From Geobacter sp. (GTDB lineage: Bacteria; Desulfobacterota; Desulfuromonadia; Geobacterales; DSM-12255), in assembly GCA_009886125.1 (NCBI GenBank), contig VFJK01000094.1, forward strand, positions 1 through 64,000: DNA of 64,000 bases, read 5' to 3'. The stretch's first letter is position 1. Each line of letters begins with the position of its first letter. A program made the position numbers and the translations under genes. Positions 27,947 to 38,308 of the stretch are shown here, piece after piece. Below the pieces are notes generated by a model. That model saw only the letters and a list, made by a program, of their open reading frames with translations, searched no databases and was not told the origin of the DNA.

Positions 27947-30900
27947 CTAGTCCTCCTGGTCAAAAAACGAATGCTCCACTCGCAATGCTACAATCGAGAT
28001 GTCATCGGCAATCGCCACGCCGCCGGCAAAGTTTATAACCTCCCGGTAAATCGTATCGATTATGCTTTGAAGCGGCTCATCATGGATTGTGCTTAGAATC
28101 ATGCTGAGACGCTCGATTCCGTACATATTCCCTTCACTGTCTGCCGTCTCGGTCAACCCGTCTGTATACAGGAGAAGGATGTCGCCCGGGTCGAGAAGGA
28201 TCGATTTGTCTTCAAAGATGACGTCACTCTTTACTCCAAGGATCATCCCCTCAGCGTCCAGCGTCATGCACTGTGCGTCGGATATTCTGTATAAAACCGG
28301 AGTGTTGTGACCGGCACTCGAATACGTCAACCATTGGGTAAAGGTGTCGTATTTGATATAAAACATGGAGATAAACAGTTCTGCTCTTGAAAGATCACTC
28401 ATAAGCAGTGAGTTCAGGTTGGCCAGTACTATGCCCGGGCTGTTGCTGGTGTTTATCTGAGCTCTCAGGACCGATCTGGTCTCGACCATGATGAGTGCAG
28501 CTCCGACATTGTGTCCGGAGACATCCGCAATAACAGTATCTATTATCCGGTCATCAGTTACGAAGAAATCGTAGTAGTCTCCGCCGACATGGTCAGCTGC
28601 TATAGAAAGAGAGGCTATCTGTACACCCTGAAGAAGAGGGGGGGCTTCCGGGAGGAGCGACATCTGGATCTGTTTGGCAATCTCCATCTCATGGGTGACA
28701 GCGGCATTCCGGAGCAGGGCTGCATCTTTTGCGCGCATCTCCTTCTCACGAGCTTCCCGTTCGTCCACAAGCTTGACGGCAAGAGCAAGCTGACCGGCAA
28801 GGCTGGTGAGGAGGTTCAGCAGCTCTTCTGTAAACATCCCCATGATGGAGACAGAGTACACCGAAAGGACTCCAAGCGGCTCTTCGTCTCCGACAATCGG
28901 AATATGGGCAAAAGCAGAGAAGGTTTCCAGTTGAGTTGCTGCTGAGTTACTCTGTTTTTTCAGACTTCTCGTATCATTTGCAAACTGTGGTCGTCTGCTC
29001 AGCAGCATTTCATCCAGATAAAAATCTTCCTCAGGCCGAATGCTCTGTTTCTGAGAATATGCTCCAGGCAATAGACTTTTTTCATAGCAGAGCGACAAAG
29101 ACCCATCGGGCTCAATAAGTCTGAGGGTGATAAGGTCGAACCTGAACTCGGATGAAAGAAGGTCAGCAAGCTCTTTTATTATGAGTTGAATATCGTTGGA
29201 GCGGTTCATTATCTCGGATGATTTCAAACGGACATACAGCGCTTCGCGGCTCTCCTCAAGGGAGGATCGAACCGATTTGAAGGCATCGTAAAACGATTCC
29301 ATCTGGGAACCGACACCCGAAAGGTAGTTCTCGACAATTGCCTTTGCAGCAGCAGAGCCGACTGAGCCGGCAATCGTTTTCTCTACGAATCGTTTCAGGC
29401 TCGGGAGTTCAAACTCTGATACCATCCCCCTCTCGTCTATCTCATGCTCTGCAAGATATTCGCTGATGGCATCATGTGCTTCCTTCTCCCCGATAAAATT
29501 CACCATCAGGTTGACGAACTCGATTATGGTGACCGGTTTGGAAAGGCGCTTTGTCTCCCACAGGTCCTGCCGCTGGTCATTTGAAAATGCTTCGGTAAAT
29601 TTCTGGCTCTGCTCACGGCCTGATTCGGTATGTTCAAGGAGAATTGAAAACAGCAGATAGCCGCTGATATTGAAGAGCATGCTCCAGAAAAGTGAATTAC
29701 TCCACATGCCGAGGCCGGTAAGCCCGAAAAGCTCGGTAGGTTTCAGGATTGATAACCCGAAAAGCCCTGTATCAAGGAGATCGGAAGTGATCCACCCTGA
29801 TTTGATGAAGGAAGGGAGGAGGAGGGTATAGAACCAGACAACAAAGCCGCCAAGTATTCCAACGATAGCTCCGGCTGCATTTCCTCTTTTCCAGTACAGA
29901 GCTCCTATAAGTGAGGGAGCGAGCTGTGCCGCCGCTGAAAAAGAGATCAGGCCGATATTGACCAGCATGAAAGTGTCGCCGATTATATGGAAATATCCAT
30001 ATCCGAGGAAAACGACAAAGAAAATGCTCATCCTTTTCAGGTTCAGGAGAAGAGCCGGGAACGACTCGGTGATTTTGAGACGCAGTACCAGGGGGATCAT
30101 GAGGTGGTTGAGGATCATTGTCGAAGTGGCGACCGATTCGGCGATCACCATTCCGGCTGCGGCTGAAAATCCTCCGAGGAAAGCGAGGAGGGCGAGCCAG
30201 TAATGACCGGTATTCATCGGGATTGTCAGTACGAAGTAGTCTGCACCGGTGTTGCCGCCGCTCAGGAGTATCCCGGCAAACGCGATTGGGAGGACAAAAA
30301 TGTTGATAGCAAAGAGATATGCCGGAAATCGCCACATTGCATCCTTGATATGGGCTTCATTGGAGTTCTCAATTACCATGATCTGGAACTGCCTGGGCAG
30401 GAGCATGACGCTGCCCATAGCCAGAAATAGATTTGTCGCCCAGTTTGCATAACCCGGCTCACCGTTTTCCGAGAGAGTGGTCAACTGTTTATAGAGGACA
30501 GGGTGTTCTGTACCCATTCTGGTAAAGATGTCCTGAAAACCGTCAAAAAGAAAATAGGTTACGTAGATGCCGACAGCCATGAAAGCAAAGAGCTTGACGA
30601 TGGATTCAAAGGCAATTGCGGCAACGAGCCCTTCGTGCCGGACTTGTGTCGCAAGGGTTCTTGCTCCGAAGAGTATTCCGAATACACTGATGAACAGCGC
30701 GAAAAAGAGACCGGGGTTTCTGAATGCAAACGAGTCTCTCAGGGCTGGGGAGATATCGAAGCTCGGGTGATTGCAGATAATGGCGAAAGTGGTTGACACT
30801 GCTTTCAGCTGCAACGCTATGTACGGGATTATCCCGAGGACTGCAATAAGAGTTATGACAGCTCCGAGGAACTGGGATTTTGAGTATCGTGAACTGAGAA

Positions 30901-31213
30901 AGTCTGCAATCGAGGTGATGTTGTTATCTTTCGATATCCTGATGATCTTTCTCAGGATGAACCACCAGGTGAAAGCGATAAGCGAGGGACCGAGATAGAT
31001 AGTTATGAAGTCGAGACCGGAAGTCGCTGCTCTGCCGACGCTTCCGTAATAGGTCCATGAGGTGCAGTAGACGGTAATCGAGAGGGAGTAGACAAACGAA
31101 TTTGAGACGATGCTTCGACCGCTTCTGAATCGTTTGTACGCATAGGCGGCAATCAGGAAGTGAAGGGAGACATAAAGGAGTATCAGTATGATGAGGGTCG
31201 AGAGACTGATCAT
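27947..31213 (-). CDS. SLC5 transporter-STAC-GAF-PP2C fusion phosphatase (RsbU-like)
   Basis: 1088 aa. Residues 1 to about 545 form a sodium:solute symporter (PutP/CbrA N-terminus type, about 13 helices, with the YCTSWTYYGSVG entry). A STAC-like linker follows (VEKTIAGSVGSAAAKAI near 610), then a GAF domain (about 670-815), a short coiled coil, and a PP2C/SpoIIE phosphatase (about 850-1080) with metal-binding GGDYYDFF, DVSGHNVGAAL, LLYTDGLTE and DDISIVALR. The protein would couple substrate uptake or binding to dephosphorylation of the STAS protein encoded next. CbrA-like proteins carry a histidine kinase instead; the phosphatase output is the unusual part. Overlaps the upstream small gene by 4 bases. 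Confidence 0.88.
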   Translation of the reverse strand: MISLSTLIILILLYVSLHFLIAAYAYKRFRSGRSIVSNSFVYSLSITVYCTSWTYYGSVGRAATSGLDFITIYLGPSLIAFTWWFILRKIIRISKDNNITSIADFLSSRYSKSQFLGAVITLIAVLGIIPYIALQLKAVSTTFAIICNHPSFDISPALRDSFAFRNPGLFFALFISVFGILFGARTLATQVRHEGLVAAIAFESIVKLFAFMAVGIYVTYFLFDGFQDIFTRMGTEHPVLYKQLTTLSENGEPGYANWATNLFLAMGSVMLLPRQFQIMVIENSNEAHIKDAMWRFPAYLFAINIFVLPIAFAGILLSGGNTGADYFVLTIPMNTGHYWLALLAFLGGFSAAAGMVIAESVATSTMILNHLMIPLVLRLKITESFPALLLNLKRMSIFFVVFLGYGYFHIIGDTFMLVNIGLISFSAAAQLAPSLIGALYWKRGNAAGAIVGILGGFVVWFYTLLLPSFIKSGWITSDLLDTGLFGLSILKPTELFGLTGLGMWSNSLFWSMLFNISGYLLFSILLEHTESGREQSQKFTEAFSNDQRQDLWETKRLSKPVTIIEFVNLMVNFIGEKEAHDAISEYLAEHEIDERGMVSEFELPSLKRFVEKTIAGSVGSAAAKAIVENYLSGVGSQMESFYDAFKSVRSSLEESREALYVRLKSSEIMNRSNDIQLIIKELADLLSSEFRFDLITLRLIEPDGSLSLCYEKSLLPGAYSQKQSIRPEEDFYLDEMLLSRRPQFANDTRSLKKQSNSAATQLETFSAFAHIPIVGDEEPLGVLSVYSVSIMGMFTEELLNLLTSLAGQLALAVKLVDEREAREKEMRAKDAALLRNAAVTHEMEIAKQIQMSLLPEAPPLLQGVQIASLSIAADHVGGDYYDFFVTDDRIIDTVIADVSGHNVGAALIMVETRSVLRAQINTSNSPGIVLANLNSLLMSDLSRAELFISMFYIKYDTFTQWLTYSSAGHNTPVLYRISDAQCMTLDAEGMILGVKSDVIFEDKSILLDPGDILLLYTDGLTETADSEGNMYGIERLSMILSTIHDEPLQSIIDTIYREVINFAGGVAIADDISIVALRVEHSFFDQED

Positions 31214-31470
31214 GGCTCCTCATCTCTTGCTTTGTTGTCGCTGCCGGTATGAATGGATTTTGTGAAGAGATAAATGACCAGGATCGAAAAGCTCCACCCT
31301 CCAAAGATATAGATGAAGAGGAGCGGGAAGTAGAAAATGGCTATATTCTTGTTAAAGATGTGCAGAAAAGGGTAATTGAACATTATGATGCCGAGAATGA
31401 AGAAGATGACCCACGTTTCCTTCAGCCTAAGCCGGTCCAGAAAGCTATGTTTCAACCGGTCTGGTTTCAT
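31210..31470 (-). CDS. Small two-helix membrane protein, operon leader
   Basis: 86 aa with two hydrophobic segments (about 20-36 and 42-68) and charged ends. Overlaps the start of the SLC5-phosphatase gene by 4 bases, so the two are translationally coupled. It may be a small subunit of the transporter module, as seen for other SLC5 systems, but I do not recognise a family. Confidence 0.65.
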   Translation of the reverse strand: MKPDRLKHSFLDRLRLKETWVIFFILGIIMFNYPFLHIFNKNIAIFYFPLLFIYIFGGWSFSILVIYLFTKSIHTGSDNKARDEEP

Positions 31471-31529
31471 GAGCCAAGAATATCATTTTTTCCGATGTTT
31501 ACAACCAGAGTTATCTGTCCGGTTTTAGA

Positions 31530-32652
<1,123 letters not shown>

Positions 32653-32674
32653 TTATCGACTCTTTGCAGGAGAC

Positions 32675-32707
32675 AAGAGCTGAAGGGTTACCTTTGGCTC
32701 TTTTTTT
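32675..32707 (+). terminator. Terminator/attenuator after mreB, abutting next start codon
   Basis: AAGAGC (32675-32680) pairs with GCTCTT (32697-32702), and AAGG (32683-32686) with CCTT (32691-32694), loop GTTA, with a TG/TG internal mismatch, followed by a T run to 32707. The ATG of the next gene is at 32710, so the hairpin occupies its ribosome-binding region. Confidence 0.65.
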
Positions 32708-32709
32708 AT

Positions 32710-33741
32710 ATGACCAATTATCTGCTTGATATAATCCTTCCCGTCTGGAACCGGCCGGTAGAGGTGAGATCCGCATTGGCATCCTTCTCAACGGATACCC
32801 CCCTGTCGCGGCTTGTGCTCGTTGACATCGGCAGTGACCGGGAGACTGAGAGGATTCTGGATGAATTTGCCGAAGCTCTGGATGACCGGGTCATACTGCT
32901 CTCGACTGAACGGAATGTCGGCACGGTCGCAGCGCTGAACCTCGGTCTCGAAAAGTCTTCTGCACCTTATGCCCTGATAGCGACCCCTTTCACAACTCTT
33001 GCTGCGGGCTGGTTCGACGCCGTGCTTACTCTGTTCAACCGTTATCCGGAGTCAGGAGCGGTTGTTCTCAGGGAGAAGAGCGGTTCCCGCCGTGCCGGCG
33101 ACATTGAGACTGACAGTGGTTCATTTGTAGCCATGGTCCTGAAGAAAAGCCTGTACGATATCTCGGGCGGTTTTGATGAAGCGATGGACGGCGGTGAATG
33201 GGCTCTCCGTGATTTTGCCCGGCGGGTAATCCGCTCCGGTCAGACAATCCATTCACTGGAGATGGAAAAACTCAAGCTGGCTGCTTTTGCAGAGTTCGGA
33301 TCAGCAGCCAGGCGGCTTGAGCGGGAGACCAATGCCAGGCAGCTCTATGCTGAACGGTGGGGCGACTCCCTACCGTATCTGCTGGTATGTTCGGACTCTA
33401 TGCCCGGGGTTGAAATTGCTGAGTTCAGAGGCACTCTTCTTGAGTCTGCCCGGCAGGGGAACCGGATCACAGTCGTAGCAGAAAACAGGACAGGCAAACT
33501 CCTTTCCCGTGAAGGGTTTGCAGCGCTCCATGAAAACATCGCCTTTGAGATCCTGCCGAAACTCTTTTCTTCCAGGGCGTTAAAAGGGATTCTTTCAAGA
33601 GCTGCTGTAAGTCAGCCGGGAGCTGTTCTTGTTTCGGAGGATGACTCATTTTCTGCCCCCTTCAGCAGGCTGAGCTTTACCGATTTTGTTTCAGGGGTCA
33701 CAACCCGCAGGGAAAAATGGTACTGCAGGAGGGATAGATGA
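32710..33741 (+). CDS. Glycosyltransferase family 2-like protein
   Basis: 343 aa. N-terminal GT-A fold: [16 protein letters not shown] (residues 8-23), [16 protein letters not shown], and [14 protein letters not shown]. The usual DxD is not obvious ([11 protein letters not shown] at that place), so activity is uncertain. The C-terminal ~130 residues have no recognised domain. No Shine-Dalgarno sequence is visible, as the T run of a hairpin ends 2 bases before the ATG. Overlaps gmhA by 4 bases, so it likely acts in LPS core assembly. Confidence 0.7.
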   Translation: MTNYLLDIILPVWNRPVEVRSALASFSTDTPLSRLVLVDIGSDRETERILDEFAEALDDRVILLSTERNVGTVAALNLGLEKSSAPYALIATPFTTLAAGWFDAVLTLFNRYPESGAVVLREKSGSRRAGDIETDSGSFVAMVLKKSLYDISGGFDEAMDGGEWALRDFARRVIRSGQTIHSLEMEKLKLAAFAEFGSAARRLERETNARQLYAERWGDSLPYLLVCSDSMPGVEIAEFRGTLLESARQGNRITVVAENRTGKLLSREGFAALHENIAFEILPKLFSSRALKGILSRAAVSQPGAVLVSEDDSFSAPFSRLSFTDFVSGVTTRREKWYCRRDR

Positions 33742-34310
33742 ACGATGAGATTATTGCCCAGCTTGCCGATCACCGGGCAGTCATTAATAAAATGGAAGAG
33801 CTCCTGGCACCGGCGATCGCCGAAATGGCAGAGACCATCTTTACGGCTCTTGCTTCCGGGAAGAAGCTCCTGATCATGGGTAACGGCGGATCTGCAGCCG
33901 ATGCCCAGCACTTTGCCGCAGAAATACTGGGCCGGTTTAAACTCGAACGTCCGGCAATGCCCGCGATTGCACTCACCACGGACAGCTCTATTCTCACTGC
34001 CATCGGCAATGATTACGGCTACGACAACGTCTTCTCCCGTCAGGTCGAAGGCCTTGCAGCCAAAGGCGACGTGGTGATCGGCATATCGACCAGCGGTAAC
34101 TCTCCCAATGTCCTGGCAGCGCTTGTCAAGGCCAATGCTATCGGCTGCAGGACCATAGCTCTGCTTGGCAGGGATGGCGGCAGCATCCGGGAGTCAGTGG
34201 CTGTCCCGGTTCTGGTGCCGAGTCATGATACCCCCAGGATACAGGAAGCACACATCACGGTTATTCATATTGTCTGCGACCTGGTTGAAAAACGCCTTTT
34301 CGGAAAGTAG
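33738..34310 (+). CDS. gmhA: Sedoheptulose-7-phosphate isomerase
   Basis: 190 aa, normal length. SIS-domain enzyme making D-glycero-D-manno-heptose 7-phosphate, the first step to ADP-heptose for LPS inner core. Seen: [21 protein letters not shown] near residue 50 and [15 protein letters not shown] near residue 117, and the C-terminal [16 protein letters not shown] helix with catalytic His. Coupled to the upstream glycosyltransferase (ATGA). Confidence 0.95.
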   Translation: MNDEIIAQLADHRAVINKMEELLAPAIAEMAETIFTALASGKKLLIMGNGGSAADAQHFAAEILGRFKLERPAMPAIALTTDSSILTAIGNDYGYDNVFSRQVEGLAAKGDVVIGISTSGNSPNVLAALVKANAIGCRTIALLGRDGGSIRESVAVPVLVPSHDTPRIQEAHITVIHIVCDLVEKRLFGK

Positions 34311-34319
34311 GCTGACTGC

Positions 34320-34898
34320 ATGAAACTGAAAAGCGCTGTCTTTCTCGATCGGGACGGGACTATAAACGAGGAGCAGGAGTACCTCTACAGGAAAGAGGAG
34401 TGTCACTTTCTGCCGAATGTCAAAGAGGCGGTCAAGCGGCTTAACGAGGCCGGTTATCTGGTCGTTGTCGTGACAAACCAGTCCGGAATAGCTCGCGGCT
34501 ACTACACAGAGTCCGATCTTGAAGAACTTCATGCCTACATGGAGAAGGAGTTCGCGACTTCAGGCGCAAAGATCGACGGCTGGTACTTCTGTCCTCACCA
34601 TCCTGACTTCATGGCCAACGCTAAAGAGTGCGACTGCCGCAAGCCTCTTCCAGGGATGCTGTTGACTGCTGCCGATGAGCTTGGCATCGATCTCCCCTCT
34701 TCATGGATCGTCGGCGACAAGATCGTCGATCTGGAGGCAGGTATTGCCGCAGGTTGCCGGTCGATCCTGGTGAGGACCGGGTATGGTGCTGCTCTGTCGG
34801 TTCATGCACCTTCAGGCGTACCGGTTGTAGATGATCTTTCAGCAGCAGTGGATCTCTTGCTTGAAAAGAGTGAGAGCACTGTTTCGAGGAGGCTGTAG
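34320..34898 (+). CDS. gmhB: D-glycero-beta-D-manno-heptose-1,7-bisphosphate 7-phosphatase
   Basis: 192 aa HAD phosphatase. DxDxT motif in [11 protein letters not shown] (residues 8-18), zinc-loop Cys/His in CPHHPDF and [10 protein letters not shown] (about residues 83-110), and [12 protein letters not shown] near residue 130. Acts after GmhA/HldE in ADP-heptose synthesis. Lies 9 bases after gmhA and one base before rmlA. No hldE is in the window. Confidence 0.93.
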   Translation: MKLKSAVFLDRDGTINEEQEYLYRKEECHFLPNVKEAVKRLNEAGYLVVVVTNQSGIARGYYTESDLEELHAYMEKEFATSGAKIDGWYFCPHHPDFMANAKECDCRKPLPGMLLTAADELGIDLPSSWIVGDKIVDLEAGIAAGCRSILVRTGYGAALSVHAPSGVPVVDDLSAAVDLLLEKSESTVSRRL

Positions 34899-34899
34899 C

Positions 34900-35787
34900 A
34901 TGGCAATAACGAAAGGGATCCTGCTTGCCGGTGGTGCCGGGAACAGGCTCTATCCGCTGACACTTGTCGCGAGCAAACAGCTTCAGCCGGTTTACGACAA
35001 ACCAATGATCTACTATCCTCTGGCAACGCTCATGATGGCCGGGATAAACGATATTCTGATCATTTCAACCCCGCACGACACTCCCCGTTTTCAATCGCTT
35101 CTGGGTGACGGTTCCCGCTGGGGGATCTCACTGACGTACAAAGTCCAGCCCGAACCGAACGGGATAGCCCAGGCATTTCTGATCGGGGAGGAGTTCATCG
35201 GTTCAGATCCGGTCGCTCTGATACTCGGAGATAACATTTTTTACGGCAAGATGGGGCTGGACAGGCTTGCCAGCGAGTTTGTGTCCGGGGCCAGGATTTT
35301 CGGCTATTATGTCAACGATCCCGAGCGCTACGGAGTTGTCGAGTTCGACGATGAAGGGCGGGCGATAGGAATAGAGGAAAAACCTGAAAAACCGAAGTCA
35401 CATTATGCCGTGCCCGGGCTCTATCTGTATGACAACACGGTCGTCGCAATTGCCAAATCAATCTCCCCGTCTCCACGGGGAGAGCTTGAGATCACGGATG
35501 TGAACCGGGAGTATCTGCGCCGCGGTGAGATCATGGTCGAAAAACTCGGTCGCGGTATTGCATGGCTCGATACCGGGACTCATCAGAGCTTGCTGGAGGC
35601 AAGTCATTTCATCGGTACGCTTGAGGCGAGGCAGGGGCTGAAGATCGCCTGTCTGGAAGAAGTAGCTCTACGTATGGGCTATATCGACTGTCGCAAAATG
35701 GCCGAAGTCATAGACCAGACTCCCCGGTCCAGTTACCGTGAGTATCTTGAACGCGTGTATAAAGAGCCCGGACTCTGCCGGATCTAA
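34900..35787 (+). CDS. rmlA: Glucose-1-phosphate thymidylyltransferase
   Basis: 295 aa from ATG 34900 with GAGGAGG upstream; an upstream ATG within gmhB is less likely. RmlA signature [16 protein letters not shown] at residues 5-20 and [17 protein letters not shown] with the dTTP/Glc-1-P binding residues; GDNIFYG near residue 110. Makes dTDP-glucose. The paired rmlC-like gene follows, but rmlB and rmlD are not in the window. Confidence 0.94.
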   Translation: MAITKGILLAGGAGNRLYPLTLVASKQLQPVYDKPMIYYPLATLMMAGINDILIISTPHDTPRFQSLLGDGSRWGISLTYKVQPEPNGIAQAFLIGEEFIGSDPVALILGDNIFYGKMGLDRLASEFVSGARIFGYYVNDPERYGVVEFDDEGRAIGIEEKPEKPKSHYAVPGLYLYDNTVVAIAKSISPSPRGELEITDVNREYLRRGEIMVEKLGRGIAWLDTGTHQSLLEASHFIGTLEARQGLKIACLEEVALRMGYIDCRKMAEVIDQTPRSSYREYLERVYKEPGLCRI

Positions 35788-35798
35788 TGGAGGGTCGA

Positions 35799-36275
35799 AT
35801 GAATTATGAAGAGGGCTTTATCCATGATGTGTCCGTAAAGCCGCTTTCCCGGTTTGATGACAAAAGAGGGTGGCTTTCCGAGATGTTTCGCACCGATGAG
35901 CTGCCCGAATGGTTCAGGCCCGAGATGGCGTATATATCGATGACCGTACCCGGTGTCGCCCGCGGACCACATGAACATGTTGCGCAGACTGACTACTTCT
36001 GTTTTATCGGCCCGGGAAACTTCAAGGTCTATCTCTGGGACACGCGTAAGGGTTCACCCACCTTCGGGACAAAGCAGACGCTTCTCTGCGGCATAGACGC
36101 TCCTGCAGCGATGATAATACCTGCCGGGGTGGTCCATGCGTACAAGAATGTCAGCCTCGAAAACGGGATAGTTTTCAATGCGCCTGACAGATTGTATGCC
36201 GGTAGTGGAAAAAGGGAGCCTGTCGACGAGATACGGCATGAAGATGCAGCTGATTCAACGTTTATCCTGGACTGA
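35799..36275 (+). CDS. dTDP-4-dehydrorhamnose 3,5-epimerase-like cupin
   Basis: 158 aa from ATG 35799; GGAGGG at 35789-35794 favours it over ATG 35787, which overlaps the rmlA stop. Cupin of the RmlC family: RGPHEHVAQTDYF near residues 58-70 and LWDTRKGSPTFGTKQ near residue 85. It is shorter than typical RmlC (about 180 aa) and the RGLHYQ motif reads RGPHEH, so it may be a different sugar epimerase or 3,4-ketoisomerase acting on a dTDP-4-keto sugar. Three bases separate it from mreC. Confidence 0.75.
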   Translation: MNYEEGFIHDVSVKPLSRFDDKRGWLSEMFRTDELPEWFRPEMAYISMTVPGVARGPHEHVAQTDYFCFIGPGNFKVYLWDTRKGSPTFGTKQTLLCGIDAPAAMIIPAGVVHAYKNVSLENGIVFNAPDRLYAGSGKREPVDEIRHEDAADSTFILD

Positions 36276-36278
36276 AAA

Positions 36279-37100
36279 ATGTGGGAGCTGCTCAAGAAAA
36301 AACGGACAATCGTTGCTGCCGGCTTTGCCTTTGCGGTCGCCCTGGTCATCTATTCGTATAACCTCAAGCAGAGAGAGCATACAAACGCATTCGAAGGGAT
36401 GATCCTGACGATCTCCTCGCCTCTGATGGCGGTGATTTCCGACTCGAACAGGTTTCTTCGTTCCTTCTGGGATGACTATATAAAACTTGTTTCGACCGGA
36501 AAAGAGAATCACGCGCTCAGGGAGTCTGTCCGCCAGTTGAATGTCCGGGTCATCGAATCGCAGGATGCGCTTCTTGAAAACGAGCGTCTTAAAAAGCTGC
36601 TGGCACTCAAAAGTTCTCTCAAAGGGTATTCGGTTGCGGCAGCAGTTATCGGTGAAGAGAGTGCACCCTGGTTCAGGAGCATTGTCATAAACCGGGGGAG
36701 TGTCGACGGCCTTGCCGAAGGGATGCCGGTACTGGCGACAAGCGGTGTGGTTGGAAGGGTCGTAAAGGTCGCTGCCGGCAGCTCACGGGTCCTTCTCCTT
36801 ACCGACCATGCAAGTTCCATCTCGGCAATGATCCAGCGCTCAAGGGCGCGCGGTGTGCTGAAAGGGAAAGGTGGGGGCTCATGCTCCCTCGAGTTCACCG
36901 TGCGTGAAGATGACGTGAAAGTCGGCGATATCGTCACGACATCGGGAGTCGGCGGACTGTTTCAGAAAGGGCGTGTGCTCGGTGAGGTGACCATGGTCAG
37001 GAAAGGGGAGTACGGTATGTTCCAGACCATCGATGTCCGCCCGGCTGTCAATACCTATAACCTCGAAGAGGTCCTGGTCCTGCTCCAGAATATCGAATGA
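36279..37100 (+). CDS. mreC: Rod shape-determining protein MreC
   Basis: 273 aa: one N-terminal membrane helix (about 12-28), a coiled coil (about 70-110, NHALRESVRQLNVRVIESQ) and the periplasmic beta-domain pair with VDGLAEGMPVLATSGVVGRV and VGDIVTTSGVGGLFQKG. Scaffold that links MreB to cell-wall synthases. It ends 1 base before a strong terminator, so mreD and mrdA are not in this operon. Confidence 0.93.
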   Translation: MWELLKKKRTIVAAGFAFAVALVIYSYNLKQREHTNAFEGMILTISSPLMAVISDSNRFLRSFWDDYIKLVSTGKENHALRESVRQLNVRVIESQDALLENERLKKLLALKSSLKGYSVAAAVIGEESAPWFRSIVINRGSVDGLAEGMPVLATSGVVGRVVKVAAGSSRVLLLTDHASSISAMIQRSRARGVLKGKGGGSCSLEFTVREDDVKVGDIVTTSGVGGLFQKGRVLGEVTMVRKGEYGMFQTIDVRPAVNTYNLEEVLVLLQNIE

Positions 37101-37126
37101 AAAGCCCGCGAAATGCGGGCTTTTTT
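37101..37126 (+). terminator. Rho-independent terminator after mreC
   Basis: Perfect 9-bp stem AAAGCCCGC (37101-37109) / GCGGGCTTT (37115-37123), 5-base loop, T run to 37126. It ends the mreB-mreC operon. Confidence 0.92.
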
Positions 37127-37202
37127 GTATACGGTTTCCATATGAAGGGCAGTGCTTAAAGGACGGCCAGTCCCCCAGTCTAGTGCGCCAGGGGAACTCA
37201 CT

Positions 37203-37613
37203 TCAGTCAAGCGGGTAGAGACTGATTCCAGCGGGTTTGCCGAGCACCTCAAAGTGGCTGTCCAGAGTGGCTACCTGAATCTTGACCGACGCGGCGGCAG
37301 TAGCAATGAAGCAGTCGGACAGGCCGACGGTGACACCTTTGCGACGCAGCTTGCCCGACAATTTTCCGGCAGCAGCCCATAGTTCAGGCGTTTCGGGTAT
37401 GAAAGTGAAAACCTTGATGAAATCATTGAGAACGGCAAGCTCCTTGTCTGACTTCGCTCCCTGCATCAGTTCGGCAAGGATGATGCCGCAGCAGACGACC
37501 TGCTCGTCGTCGATAAGCTTCGTGACGATGCCGCGATATGGTTCGCGCCCGCGGAAAAACTCGATCCAGATCGAGGTGTCGATCAGTACCCTAGCCAAGG
37601 CGGTTGTCTCCAT
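37203..37613 (-). CDS. vapC: PIN-domain toxin, VapC family
   Basis: 136 aa from ATG 37613; TTG 37598, 15 bases on and preceded by GGAG, is a credible alternative start. PIN acidic residues: Asp12 in VLIDTSIWIEFF, Glu in IILAELMQG, Asp in VGLSDCFIATAAA and Asp in ATLDSHFEVLG. A likely Mg-dependent ribonuclease. Overlaps the vapB stop by 23 bases, so it is coupled to its antitoxin. Confidence 0.9.
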   Translation of the reverse strand: METTALARVLIDTSIWIEFFRGREPYRGIVTKLIDDEQVVCCGIILAELMQGAKSDKELAVLNDFIKVFTFIPETPELWAAAGKLSGKLRRKGVTVGLSDCFIATAAASVKIQVATLDSHFEVLGKPAGISLYPLD

Positions 37614-37800
37614 GGCGCAGCTCATCGGCCGTGGCAATAAACTCCATTTTTCCGGCCATCGCCTTGATACTGGCCAGCTTGCGCAGGCGGATTTCATCCT
37701 TGACGGCGGTAAGTACAGCTTCGGTCTTGCTTCTGGCGCCGACGAGAGACATTAGTTCAGTCAGCAGGTCCTGAGGCAGGGTAACAGTTGCACGTGACAT
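37591..37800 (-). CDS. vapB: VapB-type antitoxin
   Basis: 69 aa. N-terminal ribbon-like MSRATVTLPQDLL followed by SKTEAVLTAVKDEIRLRKLAS, as in the VapB (DUF2191-like) antitoxins that bind DNA and neutralise VapC. SD GGAGG is 5 bases before the ATG. First gene of the minus-strand pair, with an inverted repeat in its leader. Confidence 0.85.
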   Translation of the reverse strand: MSRATVTLPQDLLTELMSLVGARSKTEAVLTAVKDEIRLRKLASIKAMAGKMEFIATADELRHGDNRLG

Positions 37801-37822
37801 GACTAACCTCCAAGAGAAAGTT

Positions 37823-37849
37823 GCACAAATAATGATACTTATATTGTGC
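37823..37849. promoter_or_regulatory. Probable vapBC operator (inverted repeat)
   Basis: GCACAA (37823-37828) and TTGTGC (37844-37849) are 15 bases apart, with further partial symmetry (ATAA/TTAT) inside. They lie 22 bases upstream of the vapB start, where autoregulation by the VapBC complex is expected. Confidence 0.5.
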
Positions 37850-38007
37850 TAAATATCAACACAAAAATAAACTAAATTAAAATGAAACTAGATCATACAT
37901 AACCCAGCCGCAATCGTACAAAAACTCTGTAAATTTACGCTGCAGCCCGTCCTTCGATTTCCCGCAGCAGCTGCAATTGGTAACCGACTGACTGCAGTAA
38001 AATCCAT

Positions 38008-38042
38008 TTGACCTTATCATGTCCATAACGTACAATTTGTAC
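38008..38042 (+). promoter_or_regulatory. Promoter and overlapping operator of the Phd-ParE pair
   Basis: TTGACC (38008-38013), 17-bp spacer, TACAAT (38031-38036): a near-consensus sigma70 promoter. The -10 box is inside a perfect inverted repeat GTACAA-T-TTGTAC (38030-38042), 14 bases before the antitoxin ATG. This fits autorepression by a Phd-type antitoxin. Confidence 0.75.
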
Positions 38043-38056
38043 AAATGGAGGTTGTC

Positions 38057-38308
38057 ATGACCAATATATCTACAGCTGAAGCCCGCAACGATTTCGCCGA
38101 TGTCATCAATCGGGCATCATTCGGCAAGGAGCGGTTTGTCCTGACCCGGCGCGGTAAGAAACTGGTAGCAATTGTGCCAGTTGAAGACCTTGATCTGCTT
38201 GAAGAGCTGGAAGACCAGATGGATGTTGCCGCGGCCAAAGCAGCTCTGGCTGAGTCAGATGAACGGGTTTCCTATCAGGACCTGCGGCGTGAGCTGGGGT
38301 TTGAATGA
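38057..38308 (+). CDS. Phd/YefM-family antitoxin
   Basis: 83 aa from ATG 38057, preceded by GGAGG (38047-38051). Sequence TNISTAEARNDFADVINRASFGKERFVLTRRGKKLVAIVP is cut here by motif: STAEARNDFADVINRA (residues 4-19) and LTRRGKKLVAIVP (residues 28-41) are typical Phd/YefM DNA-binding elements. The C-terminal half is acidic and probably wraps the toxin. Overlaps the toxin gene by ATGA. Confidence 0.88.
   Translation: MTNISTAEARNDFADVINRASFGKERFVLTRRGKKLVAIVPVEDLDLLEELEDQMDVAAAKAALAESDERVSYQDLRRELGFE

Noticed and set aside
37282-37755. Plus-strand open frame opposite the VapBC genes
   Set aside because: Shadow of the minus-strand toxin-antitoxin pair, which has full PIN and VapB motifs.
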